The position numbers and the translations under genes were made by a program. From Ciona intestinalis (Eukaryota; Chordata; Ascidiacea; Phlebobranchia; Cionidae): 64,000 bases of DNA. Below the pieces are notes generated by a model. It was not told the DNA's origin and searched no databases. It saw only the letters and a program-made list of their open reading frames with translations. The stretch is from assembly GCF_000224145.3 (NCBI RefSeq), contig NC_020170.2:1134300-1198299 (forward strand), read 5' to 3'. Position 1 is the stretch's first letter. Each line of letters opens with the position of its first letter. This document shows, piece after piece, positions 1 through 14,100 of the stretch.

Positions 1-2190
1 CTGATGGTCCTTACAAGACTCCTATCGTACTTTTGCATGTGAGGTGTGTTCGCTACGTTGGAGCGGTCAAAACTTGCAATTCTATGAAACAACAAAGAAA
101 AAATGACACATCAATATATAGGGTATAATATATATGATGGGGGAATGGCAATTACACAATGGTTATAAATTAAATAGTTATAAAGAACAGAAAATGTAGG
201 GATTTAAAATGGTACATTCGCCTAATCACAATGTGCTTAATTGTATTGTGTAAACCTTAATCACACCACTTGAATTTGATTGACTGTTCCAAAACATTAA
301 TTACTACATTCAAAATCATGTGATTATGGTGTGGTCCCTTGTGGACACATCCAGTGAATAAACAAAGTAGATTACACTTGTTTCAGATAATAACAAGTGC
401 TTGAATGTAGTGGTGACTGGTGACCAATAGAACTTTGTGACTAAAAGTTTTTAAACTGAAAACACTACAAGTGACTGAATGATTATTTGAAAATAATAAA
501 AAATACTTCCACAGGCTACTACTACATACACAGATCCGTCCCTCACAACAATAACATTAAGAAAATGAATTATCCACCCAGATTTTACAGACGTTTGAAT
601 AATTGCAATTTGCAAAACAATAATTATATATCTATGTGATAAGAACTGAAACTGCACATGTTTAAATTATTTCTTGACTTTTAATATTTTGATGTTTTTG
701 CAGACTGAACAAGAGTCGTCATAGAGAATTATGATTATATGTTCGATTCTAGGATTGTGAAATACTGTTGCAGATATACAACATGTAATTTATGATTCTC
801 CTTACCCTGATCTTGGCCGTGGAGATTTGTAATAACCCTTTGGAGTGCTGTAGTATTGAAACATCACTGATGTGCTACGAGGTGACATACTGTACCTATT
901 AAACGAGGTACTCATGCCAGAATTCGGTCCATTCAGTGACCTTGAATAGGCTGCAATGACAGGTTAAAGTTAAGGATTTATGAGAAAACTATAACATAAA
1001 CAACACAAAAAAAACAACTTTTTTTAAAATCATAATACAATATTATTAAAATAGAATTGTCTCTACAGCTTTAAATAATAATTCCCAATGGGCCCCATCC
1101 TGGTTAACCCCATGTATTAGGAATGAATAAACTGTAGATATATACAGAGTTAGTGGTTTAGTATATTACCACAAATCATGATAATGTATGATGTAAGTCA
1201 CGTACGTGTTTTGTTTTCTTTCATTTAGTAAAAAAGCTTAGACTGTTATATCAAGATTATACTAATAGTAATATGTACTACATTGGAATAGGAATTCAAT
1301 AACAAAATTGACAACAAGCAGAAGTTCCTAATTATTTTACACAATAATGTTGCAAACATAATAATAAAACATAGTAGTTTTCATTGTTGAAGCCACACAA
1401 TGAAATCACCAACAAAGGGCCCATGTTGATAATTAATTTCTTAACAATTCGATCAATAGTTGTTGAGAATATTTTGTTTGCTCGCATAAATCGTTACAAA
1501 AGGCCACTATACCATCAATGGGGGTTAATAAACATATGGCAGATGTCACACGTAATGTGTGTATAAAAAAATAGTTGAGTAATTTACCACATGTAAGCGA
1601 TTTGTTTTAATAATTAATGAGAAATAAATCAAATCCTAAAGACAGTTTGTGTTTTTCAACTGTTTTAATTTAAAACGCGATCATCAAAGTAAAAGATTTG
1701 TAAAGCATGTTTTAAGTCATGTAAGTTATAGACATATATTATATCCTTTAACTTTTTAGCTGTTTCAGCACAAAAATGGTATTCCGCGGCTTTCGCCGAC
1801 CGCTGGCATACTTCACCACTACATTAGAAAATTAGACGGTTTGTTGCGGTCTTCTAATTGTCTTGGCAATCAACAAGACCAAACCATGGTTGATATATAT
1901 ATATTATTGTTCAAAATAAAAGGCTGTTGGAAACACTCATATAAGGTGTGTGTGTCATAACCCCTTCCCATATTTTCCAATAATTAATCTATCCATGTAC
2001 TTCGTTAAATGTCAAGTCACACGCACAAAGACATTGGATATGATAATTCCACCTACCTTCCTTGCACCTCAAACACACAATAGTAAACAAGTTATGGTAT
2101 AAACATGTAGAGGAAATCACATAACTCACCTGATATGGGGAAGTCGTCCACATCGTAGGATTTACTTTGCGATACTTTTGGAATGTCCAT
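1..2190 (-). CDS. 5' part of an unrecognised Ser/Arg/Tyr-rich protein (partial)
   Basis: Three minus-strand exons join in one frame: 2190-2130 (ATG at 2190), 950-806 and 81-1, with GT-AG boundaries and phases 1 and 2 that match at both junctions. The visible protein is about 93 residues. It begins MDIPKVSQSKSYDVDDFPIS and continues with low-complexity Ser, Arg, Tyr and Pro stretches such as YSTPKGYYKSPRPRSG. No domain, signal peptide or membrane segment is visible, and I do not recognise the family. The gene continues beyond the left edge. An acceptor-like CAG lies 4 nt before the ATG, so the leader may be cis- or trans-spliced. The exon structure is fairly sure. The function is unknown, and the part seen looks like a disordered N-terminus. 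Confidence 0.6.
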
Positions 2191-4455
2191 AATGCTGTCA
2201 CCATTTATTTAATTATAATGCTTTAAAACAGATGTTATCATATTAATTAAGTTTCTTTGAAAACAAAAACTTTCTCAAATATGAGGTTTTAAATTGAGTA
2301 TGCCTATATATATTTGATTCTATGTAGGTGGGGTTCTATGGTAAGCCATGTCAGGGATTATAGTGATTTATGCAAGAACTAGTTCATTACCTAATTTAAA
2401 ATAAACAAAGCTTTTCGAAAATCCATATTATAGTAAATTTACAACTTCACATTTTACAAACTTTATATATGATAACATTATATATACATATACCTATAGC
2501 ATTTATTTAAGGTTATTTATAAAACACATAAAATAGCCCTAACATATTATTAAACGGATCACTACCCAGACAGTTATTCTGTCATTCAAGTTTATTAGGC
2601 GTGAAATAAGGTAAACAAGACTAAAAAGCAGCACATTGGCTGCTTTAGCAGTGTATGTTAAGTAAAAAAAATAGATAGGCTAGACCTATTTCAGTTATAA
2701 GTTTTATTTAAACACGAAAATGTTTGTTAATTTGCAACCAATTAGTTTAAAGTTCATTTAAACAATAATTGATCAATAAAATCACACATAAAAATATGTC
2801 ACTGTAACCATTTTTTTATAATATTATATAGCCTATATATATACATTAATAAAAACTTTAAAAAGTAGTCAGATTTTATGTTTTAATGAATGTATTCATT
2901 ATTTTCAGTATTATCTAGTTAATCATTGTTTAAATATTTATCATTAACAAAGTTATAAATAGTTTATCATAGTCAGGTTGTTATAACATATAACCACAGC
3001 AATTTACACAACAATTTGCAGAAAACATGTGAAATTTATTTATTTAAAGAAATTTTATACTAGGGTTAAAAATCAGTAATTTATCATACGTGACATCATA
3101 ATAATTGGTATGACATAATAAGTTTCTCCCTAGCTTAGTGAAACTAGACCCCTAATACCTAAAAACCATGATATGCGTCACACACGCCAAACAAACAGTT
3201 TACTGACAACATAACAGCTTAAGAATAAACTTAATGGTTGATTGTGGTTGACAAAGTAAATAAAAAAACTGTTTTTTACGAAGCTGTACCCGCAGTGTAT
3301 GGTGACAATTGTAGCTAATATTTGCTAGAAACACAGAATTTTGTTTGGCAGGTTATATGACTAATATGAGAAAGTGTTGTTTTGTATGCTACATGTTATT
3401 GTGGAATACAAATGAAACAAATACACCAGACCTAATCTTTAGTACAGCATATAATTTTGTTTAAAAAAATAAATAATTAAACATACATATAATACATTAT
3501 AATACAATGTATATAATACAAAAAATACTTAAACACACATATAATCCATTATTTTTAGACATAAAGTATATTTATATATTAGAAAACTTTAAAAATGAAC
3601 ATATTGCCATAATATAGCCTTAAAGATTAAATCTAATCAGTAATAACCCAAAACATATAAAAAGCACGATGGAAAACTGTAATACAGAATCCCCGAGCTA
3701 TGACTTAAATATTATCTGCAGCAATAACAGAACGTAATTCAGCACATACTTCGAAACAGAGACAGCGTAATCATACATAACACATCAGTAGTTTGACCTT
3801 ACATAACCTAACATATAACAAGACAGGAAGTGAATGTGGAAATTGCTATTTCTTCTTTGGACATAACACAGTTGCAGAAGACCCATCCTATTATAGCAAT
3901 GCAATGTTATTGAATTGGACAACAACAAAATTTGTAAAGATCAATGCCACATAATTGCCAATTTTATTAAAGAATATGATATTCACAATATTGCATGGTT
4001 GACTAACTTATTACTGCTATGCTTACGTCTACTATTTCAGTTATTATGTAAACTAACTTGCAAAACAGTCCTTGGCCTCTCCTTGGTTTCCAAACTATAG
4101 AAAAATATTTAGTTACGAGCAACTGTTGATAGGTTTGGTTAATAAAGGTTTACAGAAAAAACAAATATGTGCAATTCAAATAGCTTTGCAATTTTAGTAA
4201 GTTTTATTTCATTTTTACATTTCACGCTTGACTGTTGTATATGAGGTGTAACGATCTTATCTACAATATTTCAAGTTGACAAATTACTCACGAAAACGCC
4301 TGTTCATCATATGCAAAAGTACAAAACATACAACTAATACATAATACCTGCAATTTATATGCAATCATAACTATTACTAACGTTTTTTTTAATATATACG
4401 AAAACTAACCTTTCACCGCCACGAATTCGTCTACCACGCTGTTACATCTACTTAC
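2191..4455. other. AT-rich stretch, no gene seen
   Basis: This is very AT-rich DNA with short TA runs and homopolymers. I found no splice-bounded open frame on either strand. It is probably the upstream region or a long first intron of the gene at 1-2190. Confidence 0.5.
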
Positions 4456-4552
4456 CGTTACCATCTGCACGCATTCGCGTTATCAATACGCTCTGACGTA
4501 AAGCTGTGATTGGGGACTCCCCGTAACGTAAATTCAACCATAACAAACATGT
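4456..4552 (-). other. candidate spliced leader-side exon
   Basis: A 97-nt minus-strand segment is bounded by a good acceptor (TTTTTGCAG) and a good donor (GTAAGTAG). It is open in one frame, but that frame does not continue into the MDIP frame of the exon at 2190. It could be a 5' untranslated exon of that gene or the exon of an unrelated transcript. Confidence 0.3.
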
Positions 4553-5170
4553 CTGCAAAAAGATAAACAACAACAAAACACTTACTTGCAACGTGAACTG
4601 ACTGTTAAATAAAGTGCTGATTCGAAACAAACTATATCTTTTTTATGCTATATTTCTTTGAAATGACAGTTTTATGCTTTGCTAGACTGCTGACATTGGG
4701 ACAAACACTGCGTTTTGCATACCCCTTTATTGTATGTGATACGGGACCAGTCGCATACACTTTAACAGTGGTATCTGGTACAAACATACATATATTTGTT
4801 TACAAATTACATTGCATTTTTTGTATATTTTGTAGTCATAAAGATATATATATATAGCAACAATACTTAAAACAAAGGTTGTTTCGGGTAACACTTTTGC
4901 GGAAATAAAGCGAGTGTGAAGGGATGAAACTAATGCATTATTTCACTCTTAACGTAATTATATCACGATAAAAAATATTTACACAGCTCAATTGGAAGAA
5001 GAAATTATCGTTGAATACACCAGCATAGGAAGGAGTTAATAATATGACCTCTTGAATACAACTTCCTTTAAAAATGTAACACATTGCTGACTTAAATGAA
5101 AAAGATATATGTTTTTAAATCATATACCTAGCAAAAGGAAATTGCAAGTGCACCTATATAAATTACTGTA
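4553..5170. other. intergenic, 3' side of the FYVE gene
   Basis: No gene was recognised. The stretch should contain the 3' untranslated region of the minus-strand FYVE gene that stops at 5171. I could not identify a convincing poly(A) signal close to the stop. Confidence 0.4.
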
Positions 5171-8100
5171 TTATTTGCGAGACGTTTTTAACTGCATCTC
5201 CAAAATGTAAAAAATAAGTTCAAACACCACTGGGTCTTCGAAGGCTTGCAAGTGACAGGTAGCTTCATTAACAAGCGGAATAAGATGGTCGTCTAATCCC
5301 TTTAAACACTTATCAGGCAGTGGAACACCAAGACTACCAGCTGAATAACCAACCTTGGAAGTTAAGGATACAATTTGAAATGTGTGTGGGTGTTAATATT
5401 TAACATTATATTCATTTTAATGGATTTATTTTTTAATTTAATGGTTTAAGGTTTTATTTAAGAAAACAAGACTATTGTAGTACTAGTACCATTTCGTTAA
5501 TGGCACAACATTTTTTTAAACGCCTATCGTGGGCTGTTACCTAAACACCACCATACACATCATGCTCAGTATCCAACTATAAATATAAGATGATTGATTT
5601 CTTGCACACCGGGCATATATGGTAAACTTGAACACCTCTTGCCTAATATCTGAGTTACGACCCATATGTCTGCTTAACACCATCAACCTCATGCTCACTG
5701 TCGAGTTACTGAAGGTGAGTATTTATAAATCTTCTCCACAAACCTCATCAGGATGAACGTTAATCCGGATCCCGATCTTAAGTTGTCCTCTTTTCCTCAA
5801 TGATGATAGATGAGGAACAAGAGCTTGAAAGCAACCTTGAGCCATCTGCTCTGCTAATCTTCCCATGTCTGTGGCATCATTGGTACATTGATAGAAGAAT
5901 ACCTACAGAGCAAAACAGTAAAACAGGTCACTCATTATTATAGTTGGTATATATCCTTAGTTAAGGGGGTTTTGTGGACTTGAGACAATACAGAAAATAC
6001 AGATTTTTAGATTTAAAAACTAAATATTAGTCTAAAATCGATAAAGCAAAATAGGTTTGAGATATAAAAATTTTTGGTTTGAATGCAAATTTGACTGGAA
6101 AAATTACAAAAAAAACAACTTACTTGATTCCATCTTAAAATGAAGTGTTTGTCTTTCTTTTCACTTTTACCCTGAATATTATACCCAATCACTCCTTCCA
6201 ATGCTCTGTAGTCAATTGGACTACTTAAACTAAAAAGTAAAAGAAACAATTTATTTAACTGAGGTATTAATGATATGTTGTACTAAAGTCACATAGGAGA
6301 ATTCACATCAATACAAAAGAGACAATGGTTGGTTTCTAACATGAGACTACATCCCCTATTCCGACCCCAAGACAATATAGGTGGACATCCTTAACCTTTA
6401 ACTCCCCTATTCTGTCTGCTTCAAAGTGTCATTAAAGATTAAAGAAACAACATTTAAAAAATATATAAATAAATATCTCAACAACTGTTTCACGTAAAAT
6501 AAACTAGTTTTTAAAACTACTTTCTATAAAAAAGGCATGAAAATAATATTTTACCAAGATAATACCCAACAAGCATTGGAAAGCTCTTATACGTCACTTA
6601 CCCAATATTAAACTTGGTATCATCAGAAATCCACTGAATGCACACGGATGTTCGAGGGACATGTTCACCTTCTTTCTCCTAAAACGACACAAGTTTTATT
6701 AGTTCTATTAACTTTTGGATAAGAAGTGATGAATCCAATTGAGTTTGAATCTCAGGTCTTGCTATGGCCTACAAGTCCACACTTAAAGCAAGTTTCGAGT
6801 CCATTATATTTTTTTCTTACTATTAAAAAAGTTATTTATATGCTAATATGTCAGGAGAATTCCACTACTGAACAAGTGCATATAAAAACTTTTTACAAGT
6901 ATTATATACCAGTGGTTTTTAAACTGTGGTAGCAAAAATGTTATAACTACTTGAATGGGAAGAATTCGCTGGTAGGGCCTAAAAACTTTAATCCTTTTTT
7001 TAGTTGGGTAACTAAATATTATTTGCTGGTATATTTGGATTAATGAACCAATCTTGCTATATTCATAAGGTGGATGATGAAATTTGTTAAAATTATCAAA
7101 GGAAGTGCATGTTAAGAACATGACATAAATATATTGTATACAAACAAATACCTCTTCTTTCACCAAGTGTCCACAATCAATTTCAAAATCTTCCATGGCT
7201 TTTAGTGCGGATCGTAATAATTCCATCTTTTCAGGCAGTAATTGGACCATGATACCGTCTAAACAGATAAGGTATAAATACTTTTAGCTTTAAATATATA
7301 TATATACCATTTTATTCAGGTGGATATCAGAGAACAACATCGAAACTGGTTAACAGACTTTAATATGACCAGTATGTTGATATGGTTAAGTTAAATATTG
7401 CAAAGTTAACTTTGAAACCCTTTGTGTATCTCTATATTTTTGGGTGTTTTAATGCAGTATCATTTACACTCTCAGTAACTACAACAGAGAATTAACCAAA
7501 GAGCTTCAGTCTTTTGACAAGTTTCGATGAACACAAAATACACAACGTTAATAACTGCTTTAACCCAACGGTTACTCAGACTTATTATAACTACCAGTCA
7601 TACAGAAAAATTATAACCCAGGAAATTACAATTATACGTAAAAATATTTCTTCAATCCTTCAACAGAACTACAAACAAGTTCTTACCTTCTACTATGGTT
7701 GACTTAGCAAGTTGGGTGTGGGATGACTTTAACGAACCGTTAAACACAACAAATGATGCTGCTGTACTACCATCCTCCTAACAACAACAGCAAACATTAA
7801 GATATTAAATAACAACCAAAATGGAATTTTGCAGCTTGCAGATATTGGAAGTTGATTATAGATAGCGTTGAAATATCCTTGTCTACCAAATATGCATAGA
7901 AAAATAATTTATAATGGTTTCTATTAGCTTGACAGCTGAGGTGTTTGTACATCATGTGTACTAGAATAATTAGATGTATATGGAGACTGGCAGACTGCTA
8001 TGTTGCAACTCAACAGTGAGCATAAAGATGATCGTATAGGTTTTTATTCTAGTATATTTCGACATTACCAAATTTTAACATGCAGTAGTAATAGTATAAA

Positions 8101-11100
8101 TGAAAGATAAATCATGTAATTTGTATTAAATTTGATTATTGAATAAATAGTTCAAATCAAATAAACACCAAACCTCATATGGTCCATCGTGTAATACTTC
8201 AGTTTGATAACTTGAATCATTGGGATTTTGAACACAAGTTAAAATAGATGAGCTGTATTCAGTGGATGCCATCACATCAGCACCAAGGGCCAACACGTGG
8301 TCATTTGAACTGTTCAGAATTTTAATGATATCTGAAAATCTAATGGAATGGGATATGTAAGATTTTGGAAAAAACATTTTTGGGCATTAACCAACCATAC
8401 CACATTTTAAAAAATGTAGCTGTTACTTTTCCAAATGATCAAAAATTCAATATCCTATAAAACTACAGAAAATATTTTACATAAAATATTCAAATCGATG
8501 TTTAATGTATAGGCATAAGCAATATACGTATTTTAAATTATTATTACAGAAATAGGTAAGTGGGTAGGGACTGGGAGTGACCACAATAGACAGTTTAACC
8601 ACAAACCTCTAAACCACTAACCACGACACAGTAAAAGGTTTAAAATCAATGCACTATCTAGACATTCTTAATTTAAAAGCTAAATAGGATTTGCTTTACT
8701 TCAACCACATCCAGTGCTTACCTGTTGCACGGTAGGTTAATTGTCACGTTTGAATTTTTCACGACTACTGTCATTCCTTGCACAGATATCACTTGGTATT
8801 TATAATTTCGGAAATCACACAAAATTCCAAGAATTGTGTTCCCTATGTTTCCATATATGGGTTTCCTTATTTTCTCATTCACAAGTGGGCATGGGTAGTC
8901 TGTGAAATAATATAGATTGTGTTATATTTTAAGTGGGCAAACATGTTTAATCTAAACCTGCGAAAAACTACAAACACTAGTAAGCAGCAAAATCAGTTTG
9001 TGTTTGTACAGTACTGACCACAAAATTTATTACTATTTACCAAGAAGACAAGAGGCAGTAAACAAGAGCCACAGTTTAGCTATTGAAATATTATGTCATT
9101 AATGAGGTCTTTTCTACATAGAATACTAAGAGACCATGCTGTGTACCTCACCCATAATATTGTAGTGTAATCAAAATCAACTATTCTATACATTAGAGAC
9201 TGGATAACTAGTTCGAACAGTTTTTTTTTAATTTTTTACGATTGTTGGCTCTTAGCCTATAATTATTTATTCAAGAGAGCAGGTAACATAAACACAACAA
9301 AACTACACTAAAATAAGTGTATGAAAAAGTATAAGCAATTATCATGATTCCTATGAATTCAATTAAATGACCAAATAATTCCCTTCATAGTTAGTTTTTA
9401 AAATCTGGCGAGTGAGCCAAAGATTACTTAAACCAAAAATCTGTACACTAGCAAGAAAACATTTTCTAGTGAGTGTTAATATTCCTTTTAATACAAAAAC
9501 ATACTTACATTTAAACTGTGCACCAAGTCCACAAAGTAACCGGGTTGGAAACAATTTGGCCCACGGTACTTCTGACTTTGAAATAAGCAACGCAAATAAT
9601 GTGGAAGAGAACTGTACAGTATTGGAGGAAAAATCCATGACACCTGTGATCAGTTGTGGAAAATAGTAAACTTACTAGTTGCTAGTATTAATTCGCCTTG
9701 ATATCTGTAGGTTTGTAGTCAATATAAAAGTAACATTTGGTCAAAATCATATACAGTGTGCCGAGTGTGTTATATAAGCCAGTAAGCTACACAGGTTTAA
9801 TTTCATTTCAACAAATATGCTTTGGATGGCACAAAAAGGCATCCATGAGACATGTGGAAAACACTGAGCTCTTTGCTGTTGTGGTGTGTGTACAGACTTG
9901 AAATTTATTTCCCCAATACTCTAATGCCAGAGACGAACGGGGAAAATGCCAACACTACAAATGGCTAAACTCCAAACAAAGCCTAAATCCCCCTCCACGT
10001 ATCACACTGTTTGATCTTACCAATATAAAAAAAATAAGGCCAGAACATTGATATTATAAACTGGTCATTTGCCCATTACCAAAATGAACAGCCATTATAT
10101 GATTAACACTTGACCTATTCAGAAAGGTTTTAAACAAGTCCTTACACCCTCATGCATATGATGGTAAATAGCTTACCATTATAAAATCGACATGCATCCA
10201 CATCATACTGAAGCGCATCAATATCTTGACATGTGTGACGTACGAATAATAATCCCGCGTAATCTTTTGATCCGTTGAATTCGTCAGTGGGGTTTAAACT
10301 GGAAGGAAATGGAAAATGTGGTTTATGACTCATTATGAAGTAAGTCACTTCTTCCATGTAATGTATTGAATAGAAAATATTGATAATTATTTCTAAGCTT
10401 TAATAAACGAGTGACAATTCCTCATTTTCAATTTATTGGTAGCTTAAAGTAGTGTAATCTTTTGTAGTTGTGTTTTCTTAAAAAACAAAAGGTCCTTAAA
10501 AAAATCCCTGACATATGATAATTTATATGTATGGTAATACAAATATGCTCTGCCTTTTTTCTGTATAAATAACATCAATAACTTTACTATCTTATTAGTG
10601 ACCGTTGGTTTGGAGCGATGACCATTCCGTGTCTTGTCAAATGACACGTATTGCTTTAATAGCGAATCAAAAATTCGCAGGTGCTCTAACCACTAATCCC
10701 TAATCACATGTAAATACATAAAACTCACAATTCTGAGGTAAGAAGGAGGTCCATGCAATGTACAGGTTTGCCCTTCCTTGCATTTGTGAATAGGAATCTG
10801 TACAACATGAATATCTGGAGGGGAATTGGGTCTTCTTCTTCTGCACTGATGATAAAAGCGACTTCTGACTGCCCAACCGAGTCCAAACCCATTGAAAGAA
10901 CATAGTAGTACATACAAGAACCATCTGTTAACATGGTAAATTTTTAAACATTGCACAATATTATGGTACAGTGTGTGACTTTGGGATATGCAAGTAACTT
11001 TTAACCATAAAAACAATTCAGTTTCTCCGTTACTTCTTACTAAATTACAAATGCACATGATGCAACAATTCTTAGAAAAATTGAGGAACAGGTGTAGCAG

Positions 11101-14100
11101 ATAGCATACAACTTACATTTTACAACTTTCACTAGTAAACATAAATTGGAAGATATCACAAAACATATTGGATCTGGAGGTAACGACCATAAATATGAAG
11201 TAACTCCTTCCATATCTGGATTTTCCATCAATGCATAAGTTCTCTCATCCTCTGTTTCTAATCATCAAATGTTTTGGAGTGTTACGATGATTTTACATTA
11301 AAGTATGAATGAATGAATGAATGACGTCACTTGGTTATCCTTGCATGACGGGGCAACTCTTGGAGTTGTTACACAGGCTCTTATATATATGCTTTGTGGT
11401 ATTCCGATTAGTATTTTAATGACCCTAAAATTGGAACACTTAACCAACAAAAACAAGGTTATAAACCCAATTTAATTTTACTAAGGGTGTATAACTTTAG
11501 AAAGGGTATGGAAAAAATACAGCAGCTCACAAAGTTAAGTTCCGGAACACAGACTGTAGAGGTCATGTAATAAAGGAGAATAGTTTTTATACACCTAAGC
11601 AAGGGCTTTCCATGTTGTAAGAAATAGCAATAGTAAATAAATATGTATTATAAATTCTTCATAAATATGGACCAACATACATATGGATTGGGGTATAACT
11701 GACTAATGGTATAACAATTATAATATACAATTACCTTGTAGAATTGGAGGGAGGGAGCTTTTAAACTGTGGTTCAGGATTCATTTCTTCAACATGAACAT
11801 TCTTTGCAGCAGAGCGACTGTAACAACAATTACAGGGTAAAGAAATTTTACCCACATTTCTAGTTTTACATACCCTGGCACTAAAACATTTTGGCTTTGC
11901 TGGCCAGAGATTTAAACCGACTCTGCTGTTTTGATTAATTTAATTATGTTAATTTATAGTTAACGTATTGTTTCAGAATTTTAAACTACTTACTTTGTAT
12001 AAAATAGTTGTGCTTGTAAAATTAACTTACTATAAAATTTACTTTGTATAAAATATACGCATAAACAAATACATACACATAAAGTATGTAGCCAATTAAC
12101 ATAGTTATTCATGAATCTTCAAGGTGGCATTTTGTGATTACAATAACTTGCCACTGTAAGCTTAAACAAATTCTATTTCAGCAAGATAGAGGAACCTTTT
12201 AGCTCGACGTGGCATAGGAGGGGTGGCAATAGCAGTGGTGGGGTGGGTGGGTTTCGTGCCATCAGAAAATCGAACACTTTTGTTATGTGAAGGGGTGGTT
12301 GGGTCTGTTTGGATAATATTTTGTTAATTTACAAATTGTTTGCTATTTAGAATCAATTAGATTTATTAATAAAAAATGTATCTAATATATAAATTTTATT
12401 TGTCTATTTGATTCGAGGCAAAGTTTAAGAAATGAAAAACAAAAGATGGGATATAGCTACGAAATAACAGTTTTTAAAACACCCAGTTAAAATATATTTA
12501 CATTTAAGTAGTTGAAAGAAGCATGACCACTCCTAGCAAACAAAGAGGCATTTATATTTAAATAGATCCAAATTATACTTCTAATGTAAAGAAAAGTGTG
12601 CTGTGTACATATCTTAAGATTAAAATAAATGCTTTAACAGAATCGATTTTTGACAATAGCTATATAAAATGAAAACACCATGTGGGTTTGTGTGTACAAG
12701 ACATCGGTTTAATAGCTTGGCAGTGGACACCACACACCCAGGTTATCAGTGTGATCAAAATACACAACAATATTAAGTGGAAACTTGAATGGCTATTAAC
12801 TCACCATCTGGAGACTTGAGCGTTGGTTTGGTTGGTTTATTCAAAGCTTCAGCTGCAGCAACATCAGCTGATAATAACCAGATGGTAATGAATGTTAAAA
12901 CATTTTACGACACATCACTTCTGAAACCAACATTCTACCACACATATGTAAGGCATACAACAAAACATAATTGGCTCATAATTTAATTTTATTAAACAGT
13001 TATAATCGTTGGTTGGTATAAAAATAAATGTCCGGAAAAAAGCAGTTGTACGTTTATAATTTAGGAATAGCCAACCTGGCAACAACTACGTACAGACTGA
13101 GTAAGCTATTTAATATACACCTTATTTAACAATTATAAAACCCACTCATAATAGACTTACCTAGCTTTATTTCTTACCTTCTTGGATTGTGACAAAACAA
13201 TGAACACAAACTCTTGCAACCGCATACTCCATGTATTCAAGCTTTGCTTTCTCACTACAACATGAACTGCAGAAAACTTTACCACAAGCTCGACAGTGGT
13301 GTCTGTGGGGTAAATATATTGAGTCAAACATTAAAAATTATTTTGAGGGGAAATTGGCAGCATTATTACAATAGAATTTGAGGAGATGTTTTTCTATGCT
13401 GGCAATCCACAAAGGTGGTCATTAGAATTTATTTTAACTATTTAGTATGTGGTTGGTTCGAGTTTGCAGATATAGTCAGCAGACGGAGCCCTGAGAATTC
13501 AAACGTACAAGGGCGTTGGGGGTAATCGGCCAAATCTGTTGTGAATCCGAGATCCCCAAGGACCTTACTGATACAGAATAGAATAGAGTGTGGTTTTGGT
13601 ATTGGACTATTGGACCTGGTAATATACATGTAACATGTTAAAATTATACTTATTGGCGGTTACAACAAACTTTATGTAAAAATTGATGTTTGAAACAAAG
13701 TAAAGCCCAGACAGTTTACAAACAGTTGAGCTGTACATGCCCTACATAGGGGCAACATAATAGGCTTAAACACCACTGCATGGGAACAACAACAAATCAA
13801 GAACCCGAACTGTTATACTAACTACCTTCTTCTTGTAAAAGTAAACTTCAATTGGCATTGTGAGCACACGGCACTATCATCATCTGGTACCCACGTAGGT
13901 CGCACACGCCCTGGTCTCATTATTTTTACAACAGGTTGAACATACACCTCTGGTTTGCTGTTACTGGCTTCATGAAGCTAAAATTGTGGAGTTAAATTAT
14001 TTATTACTTCATAATGGGTTTAAAAGCAAATGGCCAATTGGTATAAATTACTGCAGTTATATTATATGTGATTGTAACCTTAGTTAAATCAACTACTTTG

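Noticed and set aside
11305-11325. GAAT microsatellite as an element end
   Set aside because: A short simple repeat of about four or five units with no associated element.
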